DNA from: Methylococcaceae bacterium
Lineage (GTDB): Bacteria; Pseudomonadota; Gammaproteobacteria; Methylococcales; Methylomonadaceae
DNA: 64,000 nucleotides
Reading direction: 5' to 3'
Assembly (NCBI GenBank): GCA_030693065.1
Contig: JAUYBL010000030.1
Coordinates: forward strand, 27,761-91,760
Within the stretch, counting starts at the first letter, position 1. Every line of letters starts with the position of its first letter. Position numbers and translations under genes: made by a program. The notes beneath the pieces were generated by a model that made no database searches, had not been told where the DNA came from, and worked only from the letters and a program-made list of their open reading frames with translations. Positions 18,019 to 26,174 of this stretch are shown piece after piece.

Positions 18019-19243
18019 AGCGCAAACGCCAAAGCTTGTCGTTTTTAGCTCGCTTTACCCGAGCCAAGTTCGGCCTACTGCCGGTGTTTTTATTCGCGAA
18101 CGCATGTCTAAAGTGGCCGAGCAATTGCCGTTGGTTGTGGTTTCGCCAGTCCCTTGGTTTCCGCTACAAGGATTGATAAGGCTATGTAAACCGGAATTTC
18201 GCCCACAACCGGCTCTATTTGAGCAACAGCATGGTATTGACGTTTATTACCCGCGCTTTTTTTCCATCCCCGGCTTACTGAAATCCTGGGACGGTTGGTT
18301 TATGGCGATGGGCAGCTTTTGGACTTTATACCGGCTGCGTAAGCAATTTCAGTTCAATATTATTGATGCGCATTTTGCTTATCCAGATGGCTTTGCCGCG
18401 ACCTTATTAGGGAAGTGGTTTGCCGCTCCGGTAACCATAACGCTCAGAGGCACCGAAGTTCCCCAATCAAAATTGCCTCATATTAGAAAACGTTTATTAC
18501 AAGCTTTAAACAATGCGACTCAGATTTTCTCTGTATCAGAATCTTTAAAGCACCATGTCGTTGCCCTGGGTGCTGACGCAGACAAAATTCAACGCATCGG
18601 TAACGGCGTTGACACTGATAAATTTTATCCCGTTGATAAGCAGATCGCGCGGCAGCAGCTGAACTTACCTGGAGATGCCAAAGTGCTTATTTCGGTAGGT
18701 GGTTTGGTGGACAGAAAAGGCTTTCATCGGGTGATTGATGTGCTGCCTGCGCTGGTTAAACAGACTCCGAATCTCATCTATTTAATTGTCGGTGGCCCTA
18801 GCCCTGAAGGCAACATCAGTGAACGTTTGCAGCAGCAGGTTAGTGGGCTTGGCTTGACACAGCATGTTCGTTTTCTCGGTGCATTGCCTAGTGATCAGCT
18901 TAAAACTCCATTGTCAGTGTCTGATGTGTTTGTATTGTCTACGGCTAATGAAGGTTGGGCCAACGTATTTTTGGAGGCCATGGCCTGCGGTTTACCGGTA
19001 ATTACCACCGACGTTGGTGGTAATGCAGAAGTGGTCAATGATGAAGCTTTGGGAACAATAGTCTCCTTTGGCGATTCCCAAGCTTTACAGACGGCACTCT
19101 CCGCAGCATTAGCAAAAACCTGGGATAAAGCCAAGATTATCAAATATGCTGAAGCTAACGCATGGCAGCAACGCGTCGATAAACTGGTAGTTGAATTTAA
19201 AAGTTTGCTTGATAAGCCATCCCAAAATAGCCCTTTAACATGA
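18005..19243 (+). CDS. Glycosyltransferase family 4
   Basis: A 412-residue GT-B glycosyltransferase from ATG 18005; a longer start at 17987 has no better ribosome-binding site, whereas 18005 has a GAGG about ten bases upstream. N-terminal acceptor part: SSLYPSQVRPTAGVFIRERM. C-terminal donor part: NGVDTDKFYP, SVGGLVDRKGFHRVI and NEGWANVFLEAMACGLPVITTDVGGNAEVV (E-x7-E motif). It overlaps the amidotransferase by 14 bases and closes the exopolysaccharide run. A perfect hairpin overlaps its stop codon. Sugar specificity cannot be told. Confidence 0.87.
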   Translation: MKDSKAQTPKLVVFSSLYPSQVRPTAGVFIRERMSKVAEQLPLVVVSPVPWFPLQGLIRLCKPEFRPQPALFEQQHGIDVYYPRFFSIPGLLKSWDGWFMAMGSFWTLYRLRKQFQFNIIDAHFAYPDGFAATLLGKWFAAPVTITLRGTEVPQSKLPHIRKRLLQALNNATQIFSVSESLKHHVVALGADADKIQRIGNGVDTDKFYPVDKQIARQQLNLPGDAKVLISVGGLVDRKGFHRVIDVLPALVKQTPNLIYLIVGGPSPEGNISERLQQQVSGLGLTQHVRFLGALPSDQLKTPLSVSDVFVLSTANEGWANVFLEAMACGLPVITTDVGGNAEVVNDEALGTIVSFGDSQALQTALSAALAKTWDKAKIIKYAEANAWQQRVDKLVVEFKSLLDKPSQNSPLT

Positions 19244-19251
19244 AAGGGCTA
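19228..19251 (+). terminator. Hairpin at the end of the exopolysaccharide locus
   Basis: A perfect 9-bp stem (TAGCCCTTT with AAAGGGCTA) with a six-base loop overlaps the glycosyltransferase stop codon. There is no clean T-run after it, so it may be a weak terminator or a 3'-end stabiliser. Confidence 0.5.
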
Positions 19252-19535
19252 GTCAATTTAAATGTCTATCCAGAATACATAGCTTAATTAAACGCTGGAT
19301 GTTGCCCCGCATTTTTAATTTTCAAAGCAACGAGAACCATGTAATCAATGGATTACATACCTTCATAAGCGCATAATGCAAATGCCATAATCTTTACAAG
19401 TGAATTACATAAGTGAAGGGTATAGCAATAAAGTCCAGTAGAGTTTTTCTCAACAACGGCGGCATTTTTCTTGTTGAAGAAATACAAATAATCAGTTTTT
19501 GCTGGCGATAATTAATAAAAATGAAGGGGTAGGAT

Positions 19536-19679
19536 ATGGAACAAATGACAGAAGAAGAACGTAAAGCTATTCTCGAAAGCTCTCCCGTGGGGACCTTCGC
19601 GTTAATGGCAACAGTGGTGGGCGGGATGGTGCTCGCCTGGCTGTTTTTGTATTACGGCGTATTTTTGCCGCGCGGCTAG
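19536..19679 (+). CDS. ba3-type cytochrome oxidase small subunit IIa
   Basis: A 47-residue gene. Translation gives a charged N-terminus (MEQMTEEERKAILESS), the segment PVGTFALMATVVGGMVLAWLFLYYGVF as one membrane helix, and LPRG at the end. Position directly before subunit II and the single-helix form match the CbaD/CoxIIa-type subunit of ba3 oxidases. The start has an AAGGGGTAGGAT ribosome-binding region close upstream. A stop (TAG) is followed by GGGGGAAAG, the ribosome-binding site of the next gene. Family assignment rests on context and topology more than on sequence. Confidence 0.8.
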   Translation: MEQMTEEERKAILESSPVGTFALMATVVGGMVLAWLFLYYGVFLPRG

Positions 19680-19687
19680 GGGGAAAG

Positions 19688-20299
19688 ATGCAAACCGATG
19701 CTTTAAAAGCCAAAAGTGCGCAGCTCTATCGAGATTTACTGACACAACTTAGCGCTATCCATATCGATCATCTGGAACGAAAATGGATTGCCATCTCTAT
19801 CTTAATCATCACCTTATTGGTCGGTATTATCACTATCGACGCGTTATTCCACGGTATTAATCCACCCAGTAAAGTCGAAACCATTGATTCAGCGAGTCTG
19901 CATTTAAGTAAAGAATTTGCTGAAGAAAATCTGGGTGTGCAAACCGATGATAACGGTAACATCGTCGTTCGTATGGTCGCCGGACGCTATTCTTTTTTCC
20001 CAAAACACATTGATGTGCCTGCTGAAACGCCGATTACTTTTCGATGGGTGAGCATGGATGTTTTACATGGAGTCCATATCCCCATGACCAATATGAGCAC
20101 GATGATTGTGCCGGGTTATGTGGCTGAAATTACAACCAGCTTTCCTAAGCCGGGCGAATATCCTCTGTTGTGTAATGAATATTGCGGCTTAGGTCATAAC
20201 CATATGTGGAGCAATATCTCGGTTATCGAAAAAGAACAATGGACGGCCAAACAAAATGCGCCAGCGTCTGCACCAAAGGGAGGATCAGCTAATGAATAA
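19688..20299 (+). CDS. cbaB: Cytochrome c oxidase subunit II, ba3 type
   Basis: A 203-residue subunit with one N-terminal membrane helix (about 37-57) and a periplasmic cupredoxin domain. The CuA-binding motif CNEYCGLGHNHM supplies both cysteines, the bridging residues, a histidine and the methionine; the first CuA histidine is in VLHGVHIPM. It accepts electrons from cytochrome c and passes them to subunit I. The gene overlaps subunit I by 8 bases. Only one transmembrane helix is present, typical of the ba3 group, where normal aa3 subunit II has two. Confidence 0.92.
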   Translation: MQTDALKAKSAQLYRDLLTQLSAIHIDHLERKWIAISILIITLLVGIITIDALFHGINPPSKVETIDSASLHLSKEFAEENLGVQTDDNGNIVVRMVAGRYSFFPKHIDVPAETPITFRWVSMDVLHGVHIPMTNMSTMIVPGYVAEITTSFPKPGEYPLLCNEYCGLGHNHMWSNISVIEKEQWTAKQNAPASAPKGGSANE

Positions 20300-21917
20300 T
20301 GCAGCAGAAAAAAAACTCGCATTAAGCCATCTATGGGTGGCATTTGCTGCTTTTATAGTGGCCTGTTTTATGGGCGAATATCAGGTCTTGGAACGTAGCG
20401 GCTTATTTCCCTCATTAGAATCGCCTACTGTCTATTTTGCTTCCGTTAGTACCCATGGCGTATTGATGGCATTTGTGTTGACGACCTTCTTTATCATGGG
20501 TTTTGGCTACTACATTGCCAGTACCAGCCTTAAACAACCAGTTTGGAATAAACCGCTGGCATGGGGCGGCTTCTGGCTAGCTTTAATCGGCGTTGTGCTG
20601 GCCGCTTTACCATTGCTGAGCGGTAAAGCCTCAGTGTTGTATACCTTTTATCCGCCGATAGTCGCGCATGCGGCGTTTTATATTGGTGCGACTTTGCTAG
20701 TAGTGGGTTCATGGGTTTGGTGCTTGATCATGCTGGTGATGTTCACCCAGTGGAAAAAAGCCAATCCTGGTCAAAACGTGCCCTTAGCGATGTTTGCCAC
20801 CGCAGCCAATGCCTTGTTGTGGCTTTGGGCCAGTGCCGGTGTAGCCTTGGAAGTGCTGTTTCAATTGATTCCTTTTTCTTTGGGATGGATTGATACCATC
20901 GATCCGGGCCTAGCTAAAACCTTGTTCGCATGGACCTTACATCCGATTGTGTATTTCTGGTTGATTCCGACATACACCGCATTTTATGTGTTCGTACCCA
21001 AACAAGCCGGTGGCTTTTTATTCAGTGATGAAATGGCCAGACTGGCATTTGTCGTGTTGGTGGTATTTGCGTTGCCGATTGGTTTCCATCATTTGTATAT
21101 GGATCCGGAACAAGCCAAAGGCTGGAAGTTACTGCACGGTATCGGTACTTTTGTGGTGGCTTTACCTACCTTGGTAACTGGCTTTACCGTAATTGCGTCG
21201 CTGGAAATCGCAGGAAGATTACGTGGTGGCAAAGGCTTGTTCGGCTGGATAGGCACTTTGCCGTGGACTAATCCGATGGTGTTAGCGGTCATTCTGGCGT
21301 TGTTAATGTTAATCTTCGGCGGCTTCGGCGGCATTGTGAATGCCAGCTATGCAATGAATGCGATGATTCATAACACCGCATGGGTACCGGGCCATTTTCA
21401 TCTGATTTTTGCCGGGACTACCGTCATTATGTATCTAGCTATTGCCTATTATTTGTGGCCAATTTTGGTGGGCAAACCGCTTTTTTCTAACTCGATGGCG
21501 CTGGTGCAGTTATGGACCTGGTTTATCGGTATGAGTGTGTTGACAACACCGTGGCATGTACTGGGTTTGTTAGGTCAACCGCGGCGTATTTCCACTGTGG
21601 TGTATAACAATCTATTGACCTTGTCGTGGAAGCCTTATGAACTGATGATGATCTTAGGAGGTCTGATTTTGTTGGGTTCAGCGTGTTTATTTATTTACAA
21701 CTTAGTTAAAACCCAGCTAACACCGCTTGTTGGTGAATTTACCGCTGAGATTGAATACGCCGAGCCGATTCATGCCGTCGGTGTATTGCCTGAATATCTC
21801 AATGATTTGAAGCTTTGGAATAAAGTTATTGCTGTGTTAATGGCGATTAGCTTTGGCTATCCGATTTTGCAATTCTTTTTTATGAAAACCTTTGGCTCAA
21901 GCGTGTGGGGATATTAA
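20292..21917 (+). CDS. cbaA: Cytochrome c oxidase subunit I, ba3 type
   Basis: A 541-residue haem-copper oxidase core from ATG 20292; a longer frame upstream lies inside subunit II. Haem and copper ligands are visible: the low-spin haem His in VSTHGVLMAF, the HPIVYFWLIPTY motif giving the CuB histidine and cross-linked tyrosine, the HH pair in GFHHLYMDPE, and the haem histidines in VPGHFHLIFAG. The HPxVY-x4-PTY pattern is the B-type (ba3) signature. It reduces O2 to water and pumps protons, with high oxygen affinity, useful at the low oxygen where methanotrophs live. Part of a small-subunit/II/I/cytochrome c operon. Confidence 0.93.
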   Translation: MNNAAEKKLALSHLWVAFAAFIVACFMGEYQVLERSGLFPSLESPTVYFASVSTHGVLMAFVLTTFFIMGFGYYIASTSLKQPVWNKPLAWGGFWLALIGVVLAALPLLSGKASVLYTFYPPIVAHAAFYIGATLLVVGSWVWCLIMLVMFTQWKKANPGQNVPLAMFATAANALLWLWASAGVALEVLFQLIPFSLGWIDTIDPGLAKTLFAWTLHPIVYFWLIPTYTAFYVFVPKQAGGFLFSDEMARLAFVVLVVFALPIGFHHLYMDPEQAKGWKLLHGIGTFVVALPTLVTGFTVIASLEIAGRLRGGKGLFGWIGTLPWTNPMVLAVILALLMLIFGGFGGIVNASYAMNAMIHNTAWVPGHFHLIFAGTTVIMYLAIAYYLWPILVGKPLFSNSMALVQLWTWFIGMSVLTTPWHVLGLLGQPRRISTVVYNNLLTLSWKPYELMMILGGLILLGSACLFIYNLVKTQLTPLVGEFTAEIEYAEPIHAVGVLPEYLNDLKLWNKVIAVLMAISFGYPILQFFFMKTFGSSVWGY

Positions 21918-21919
21918 TC

Positions 21920-22561
21920 ATGAAAACTTTCATATTGTTCCTGGCGCTTGTTGCCCCGACGGTTGTGTTTGCGGGTTCGTCATCCAGTATTGCCTGGACA
22001 CCTGAAACACTCAATTTTGTAAAACACGGCAATGCCGATAAAGGTAAAGAGCTGGCGCAAACTTGTGCCGCTTGTCATGGTGAGGAAGGGGTTAGTGCCA
22101 TGCCGGAAACGCCATCCTTGGCCGGACAATTGGCGACTTACACCTACAAAGAACTGCGTGATTATGCCCAAGATAATCGCAGTCACCCGATGATGACTGC
22201 GATAGCAAAAGGGCTTTCCGAGCAACAGTCCGCCGATTTAGCTGTTTGGTTTAGTACCTTAAAATCAGCCAGCGGTGAAGCGGTTAAACAGTTAGCTAAA
22301 GCCGAAAAGATGGTCGAAGAAGGTGATGGCAAGCGTATTTTGCCACCGTGTTTCGTATGTCATGGTGCCAACGGCAAGGGTGAAAAGCTGGATATTCCCG
22401 CGTTATCAGGACAACGCGCCGACTATCTAGCTAAAACCTTGCTGGAATATAAAACCGGTCAACGTCATAACGACATATACAGTCGTATGCGTTTGATTGC
22501 TCAACAATTGAGTGAGACCGAAATTAAAGATCTAGCCGAGTACTATCAGCAAATGAAATAA
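21920..22561 (+). CDS. Dihaem cytochrome c (c4-like)
   Basis: A 213-residue secreted protein from ATG 21920: a signal peptide ending near VVFAGSS, then two class I cytochrome domains with haem-binding CAACH and CFVCH, each followed by a distal Met region (HPMMTAIA; YSRMRLIA). The start lies 2 bases after the oxidase stop, so it is co-transcribed. It most likely delivers electrons to the CuA subunit two genes upstream, as c4-type cytochromes do in other proteobacteria. Confidence 0.88.
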   Translation: MKTFILFLALVAPTVVFAGSSSSIAWTPETLNFVKHGNADKGKELAQTCAACHGEEGVSAMPETPSLAGQLATYTYKELRDYAQDNRSHPMMTAIAKGLSEQQSADLAVWFSTLKSASGEAVKQLAKAEKMVEEGDGKRILPPCFVCHGANGKGEKLDIPALSGQRADYLAKTLLEYKTGQRHNDIYSRMRLIAQQLSETEIKDLAEYYQQMK

Positions 22562-22586
22562 CAACGGTACCAAATCAGAAGGCTAT

Positions 22587-22611
22587 TACCGGAACTTTCG
22601 CAAATCCGGTA
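22587..22611 (+). terminator. Hairpin after the oxidase operon
   Basis: A 7-bp perfect stem (TACCGGA with TCCGGTA) and 11-base loop lies 26 bases after the cytochrome c stop. No T-run follows, so it is a weak terminator candidate. Confidence 0.3.
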
Positions 22612-22698
22612 TTAGCCGGACGACCCGAAGATTTAACTTGCTATATACCAGCTAAGGCTTTGAAAGTATTAGGTCATCAAACTATACTTTTTTGATGA

Positions 22699-22716
22699 GG
22701 CAAATTTTTATTTGCC
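22699..22716 (+). other. 5'-leader hairpin before the HD-GYP gene
   Basis: A perfect GGCAAAT/ATTTGCC stem with a TTTT loop lies 34 bases before the start of the HD-GYP gene. It could be a terminator of the preceding unit or a leader structure; I do not recognise a riboswitch here. Confidence 0.3.
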
Positions 22717-22750
22717 AGATACTTTTGCAACCCTTATATGTGATTGATTT

Positions 22751-24097
22751 ATGACTTTTAAAGATTGGTTTTTCTTCTGGCGAAGAAAAAAAACACGACA
22801 GATTATTGACAATAGATATTCAATACCTGAAAGAGTCTATACCCCGTTGGGCATGCTGAAGATCGGCATGTATGTTATCGAATTGGACCGTCCTTGGCTT
22901 GAGACTGAGTTTTTATTTCAAGGATTTGAAATAAAAACGGAAGAAGATATAGAAGCCCTTAAAGCTCAATGTAATTACGTATACATCGACACGACGAAGT
23001 TACGGAAGGGTAAACCTATCAATGTCAACAAAACGCGCATAGAGCCGAAAAGTCAAGCATTCTACCCAGCACCGCAGCCAAAACTCAGTTTTTTTGAAGA
23101 TGAAATTCGTCGAGCTGAAGAAACTTACCAATCAACAGGCGCACTGGTGGCTGATTTTATGGATCGTATTGCCAAAGGCGATAGTCCGGATACCAAGCTA
23201 GCCAAACAAGCTGTCGCCGAGTGTGTTAACAGTATTTTGCATTCCCCCGATGCCACTTTATGGTTAACACAGTTAAAAAACAAAGATGAATATACGGCTC
23301 AGCACAGTCTTAATGTATGTGTTTTATCCATTGTTTTAGGTCGACATATTAATTTGTCAGAAGGTAATTTAAATGATGTGGGGCTATGCGGATTAATGCA
23401 CGATGTAGGGAAAATGTTAGTGCCGCTGCACATCCTAAACAAGCCGGGTAAATTGACTTCTGAGGAACAAATCATTATGCAGTCCCATACTACCTTGGGG
23501 CATGAGCTCTTAAAATCCAGCCAGGGTATGTATATCGGTGCAATTAACACTGCACTTAGTCACCATGAGCGACTTGATGGCAAAGGTTATCCTCTACAAA
23601 TTGGTAGAAATGACCTTTCGTTGTACACAAAAATAGTGACCATTGCAGACCTATACGATGCAATTACCAGCGACAGAGTTTATCAGCAAGGCCGCACGCA
23701 CCTTGAAGCGACTAAAATTATGTTCGATTTAATCGGGCAACATTTGGATGAAACCTTAGTCGTTAAATTCGTAGAAAGTTTGGGGGTTTATCCACCAGGC
23801 TGTTTTGTTGAGTTGACCAATGGTGCGGTTGGATTGGTAATTGAGGTCAATGAAAAATTTAAATTACGCCCCAAAGTAATGCTCATCTTGGACGAAGATA
23901 AAAATCCTGCGTCCGAAGTAATCATTGATCTGTCCTTCTTGCCCGAAGACCTGTTAGGTAACATTTTTACCATCAGGGGCATTATCAAAGCGGCAGATTA
24001 CGGGATAGATTCAGGAAAGTATTATCAAGAAGGCGTGTTACAAAAAGGCTTTGTCATGGGGAAACGGTCGATTCAAACCATTGCAACTTCGCTATAA
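22751..24097 (+). CDS. HD-GYP cyclic-di-GMP phosphodiesterase with N-terminal DUF3391
   Basis: A 448-residue cytosolic protein. The N-terminal ~120 residues match the DUF3391 type (LGMLKIGMYVIELDRPWLETEFLFQGF ... CNYVYIDT). The HD-GYP domain follows: H in EYTAQHSLNVCVLS, the HD pair in GLMHDVGKMLVPLHILNKPGKL, HHERLDGKGYP (the GYP motif) and the downstream ADLYDAITSDRVY. All metal ligands of the class appear intact, so it should hydrolyse c-di-GMP, a signal that commonly controls exopolysaccharide and biofilm. There is no sensory domain or transmembrane part. It stands alone between the oxidase operon and a flavin-type protein. Confidence 0.9.
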   Translation: MTFKDWFFFWRRKKTRQIIDNRYSIPERVYTPLGMLKIGMYVIELDRPWLETEFLFQGFEIKTEEDIEALKAQCNYVYIDTTKLRKGKPINVNKTRIEPKSQAFYPAPQPKLSFFEDEIRRAEETYQSTGALVADFMDRIAKGDSPDTKLAKQAVAECVNSILHSPDATLWLTQLKNKDEYTAQHSLNVCVLSIVLGRHINLSEGNLNDVGLCGLMHDVGKMLVPLHILNKPGKLTSEEQIIMQSHTTLGHELLKSSQGMYIGAINTALSHHERLDGKGYPLQIGRNDLSLYTKIVTIADLYDAITSDRVYQQGRTHLEATKIMFDLIGQHLDETLVVKFVESLGVYPPGCFVELTNGAVGLVIEVNEKFKLRPKVMLILDEDKNPASEVIIDLSFLPEDLLGNIFTIRGIIKAADYGIDSGKYYQEGVLQKGFVMGKRSIQTIATSL

Positions 24098-24145
24098 CTG
24101 CGTTGGGTTAAAATCATACTGTTACCAAATAGATCAGGAAGTGAA

Positions 24146-24799
24146 ATGAGCGAACTCTACGGCGATCAGCATTTAGCGATGCAAGATCAGTTTGATACCC
24201 TGCGGTTGGCAGAAAGATTGGATCAAATCATTGTTTTGGCTGATATTGATGATAGCCATAAGGGATTTATAGAAACCCGCGATTTGTTTTTTCTAACGAC
24301 CGTCGATCATCGCGGCTATCCAACCTGCTCATACAAAGGTGGAACGCCCGGATTTGTGAAGGTGCTTGATAATAAAACCATTGCATTTCCCAGTTATGAC
24401 GGCAATGGCATGTTTTTATCGATGGGTAACATTACAGCCAATAATAAAGTGGGCTTGTTGTTTATTGACTTTGAAACGCCGCATCGAGTCCGTGTTCACG
24501 GAAACGCCAACATTGATAAAAATGATCCGCTGCTTAATGATTATCATGGTGCGGAATTGATCGTGCGAGTTAGCGTTGAGGAAATATTTGTCAATTGTCC
24601 GCGTTACATTCATCGTTATCAGCGTATTGAGGCCTCAAAATACGCACCGCAAGCAAATTGCTTTACTCCGCCGACCCAATGGAAACGTATCGATGCGTTA
24701 CAGGATGTGTTGTCAGAACAAGACAAAAAAGTTGCCGATGCAGCAGGGACAATTACACCGGAAGAATATTTTGTAATGGTTACCAATGGCGATGGCTGA
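24146..24799 (+). CDS. Pyridoxamine 5'-phosphate oxidase-like FMN-binding protein
   Basis: A 217-residue split-barrel protein. The core RDLFFLTTVDHRGYPTCSYKGGTPGFVKVLDNKTIAFPSYDGNGMFLSMGNITANNKVGLLFIDFETPHRVRVHGNA is the PNPOx-like FMN-binding fold. It lacks the substrate-binding residues of true PdxH as far as I can judge, so a general flavin oxidoreductase role is more likely. A good AGGAAGTGAA ribosome-binding site precedes ATG. It is followed, in the opposite direction, by a globin gene; no functional link is proven. Confidence 0.75.
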   Translation: MSELYGDQHLAMQDQFDTLRLAERLDQIIVLADIDDSHKGFIETRDLFFLTTVDHRGYPTCSYKGGTPGFVKVLDNKTIAFPSYDGNGMFLSMGNITANNKVGLLFIDFETPHRVRVHGNANIDKNDPLLNDYHGAELIVRVSVEEIFVNCPRYIHRYQRIEASKYAPQANCFTPPTQWKRIDALQDVLSEQDKKVADAAGTITPEEYFVMVTNGDG

Positions 24800-24848
24800 T
24801 TCCTCTTGTGATTATAAAAGGAATCAATACTGCCTGCTATTGAACTAT

Positions 24849-25361
24849 CTATCCTCTACCCAACACCTTATTTCGAGCACTTTCTGCTACCGTCAGAATC
24901 TCTTCTTGTAAATCTTCAGCTACCGCGAGTTCTTTAAGTGTATTAGTTAAATGTCTGATTACGACATCGTAGTGAAAATCGTCTGGCTTTAGTTTTAACA
25001 AATGAGAATGAGCATCGGATAAAAAGATAAGGACGCGAGTATCTTTGCCTCCTGCAATCTCCAGCAGAAAATCAAAATCGCTGGCAATATGAGTGCGCTG
25101 CATGCCTGGCTTGCCGAATGCGGCCATGAAATAATCATCAATTAAAGCGGTAATCTGATCTGGGTTAGTTAGTCCGGCAAAAATTGATGTTAATAATTTC
25201 TTCAATGGTTTAGTTTGCTCAATCACCGGATTGCCGCTAAAAAACCGGTTTATCGCGTAGTCATCAAGCATCTTGTCGTAAAAAAGATCAACAATCTCGT
25301 TGAGCAAATTGTCATCAATTTCAATATAGTGTTTTGCAGGGGTTATGTTGATTACGCTCAT
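24849..25361 (-). CDS. Divergent truncated-haemoglobin-like globin
   Basis: A 170-residue protein with a globin-like pattern: an early helix region LLNEIVDLFYDKMLDDYAINRFFSG, a middle part DDYFMAAFGKP, then a HSHLLKLKPDDFHYDVVIRHLTNTLKELAV segment where the proximal histidine is expected, and a closing EEILTVAESARNKVLGRG that parallels the end of the classical truncated globin at 30130. It is about 45 residues longer than that protein, with an extra block THIASDFDFLLEIAGGKDTRVLIFLSDA between helices. Function is unknown; similar truncated globins bind O2 or NO. The start has a GGGAGAAG ribosome-binding site. Confidence 0.65.
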   Translation of the reverse strand: MSVINITPAKHYIEIDDNLLNEIVDLFYDKMLDDYAINRFFSGNPVIEQTKPLKKLLTSIFAGLTNPDQITALIDDYFMAAFGKPGMQRTHIASDFDFLLEIAGGKDTRVLIFLSDAHSHLLKLKPDDFHYDVVIRHLTNTLKELAVAEDLQEEILTVAESARNKVLGRG

Positions 25362-25559
25362 ATTCTTCTCCCGGGTGTCGATCTTATAATTGGATAACTT
25401 TCGGATCTTTTGGCTATTAGAGAGTTGCTAACTTTATGCAAGCCAACTAGAAAAGAACTTATACTCAAAACACTGCTTGTCAAATCATAGCTATGGCTGA
25501 AAGTCAGCATCAATTGCCGGCATCTGCTGCAGCAAAACAATATTTAAGAAGGCGCATAA

Positions 25560-25994
25560 ATGATGACAGAACTCCCGCTCACCACAATTGCTCATGCCAT
25601 TCAGCTGGCTGTGGCGCCAGTGTTTTTACTGACCGGTGTGGCCGGCATTTTGTCGGTGTTGACGAATCGATTGGGACGAATTATTGATAGATCGCGATAT
25701 TTGCATAGCAAATCGTTGTCAACGGAGGAAATAGATGAAACTGTTCAGTCTGAGCTGAAAGTATTAAAACAGCGGGCCCGGCTGATTCATTGGGCAATTG
25801 GCTTATGCACGACTTGTTTATTATTTATCTGTTCGGTGGTCGCAGTATTATTTTTAGGGTCGTTTTTTAAGTTAAAGATGGAGGTGGTCATTGCCTCGTT
25901 ATTTGTCGCGGCGATGATTTGTTTAATCGTGGCATTAATCAATTTCATCTCTGAAATTTTTCTAGCTACAGCGCATGTGCGACGTGGGCATTAA
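25560..25994 (+). CDS. DUF2721 family membrane protein
   Basis: A 144-residue integral membrane protein with three hydrophobic segments (about 10-30, 75-95, 105-130) and the DUF2721 pattern: AIQLAVAPVFLLTGVAGILSVLTNRLGRIIDR. Function of the family is not known to me. There is no close co-directional neighbour; the next genes are convergent. Confidence 0.8.
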   Translation: MMTELPLTTIAHAIQLAVAPVFLLTGVAGILSVLTNRLGRIIDRSRYLHSKSLSTEEIDETVQSELKVLKQRARLIHWAIGLCTTCLLFICSVVAVLFLGSFFKLKMEVVIASLFVAAMICLIVALINFISEIFLATAHVRRGH

Positions 25995-26038
25995 GGATGG
26001 GGCTAGAAATAACTTTTTGTTATGCATTGGTAATTTTT

Positions 26039-26138
26039 CCGTTCGTGGTGAACTTGTCGAACCATAAATGGAAAAATCACTAACAAGCTCCGTCAAACCG
26101 TTCATGCATAGACAAGCTCAGCACGAACGGTTTGACGG
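26039..26138. repeat. Inverted-repeat element between convergent genes
   Basis: Two arms of 20 bases (26039-26058 and 26111-26130) are inverted copies with 18 matches, and a nested pair CCGTCAAACCGTTC/GAACGGTTTGACGG (26090-26103, 26125-26138) is a perfect 14-bp inverted repeat. The wording (CGTTCGTGCTGAGCTTGTC type) resembles a REP-like dispersed repeat that also appears near 39200. It lies between the DUF2721 and norB genes, so it may serve both as terminator. Confidence 0.75.
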
Positions 26139-26174
26139 ATCGGGGTTGAATTTTACGATTAGCTAACTTTGGGT

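Noticed and set aside
22562..22750. Possible cyclic-di-GMP riboswitch before the HD-GYP gene
   Set aside because: The expected conserved words of the GEMM riboswitch are absent; only two simple hairpins are present.
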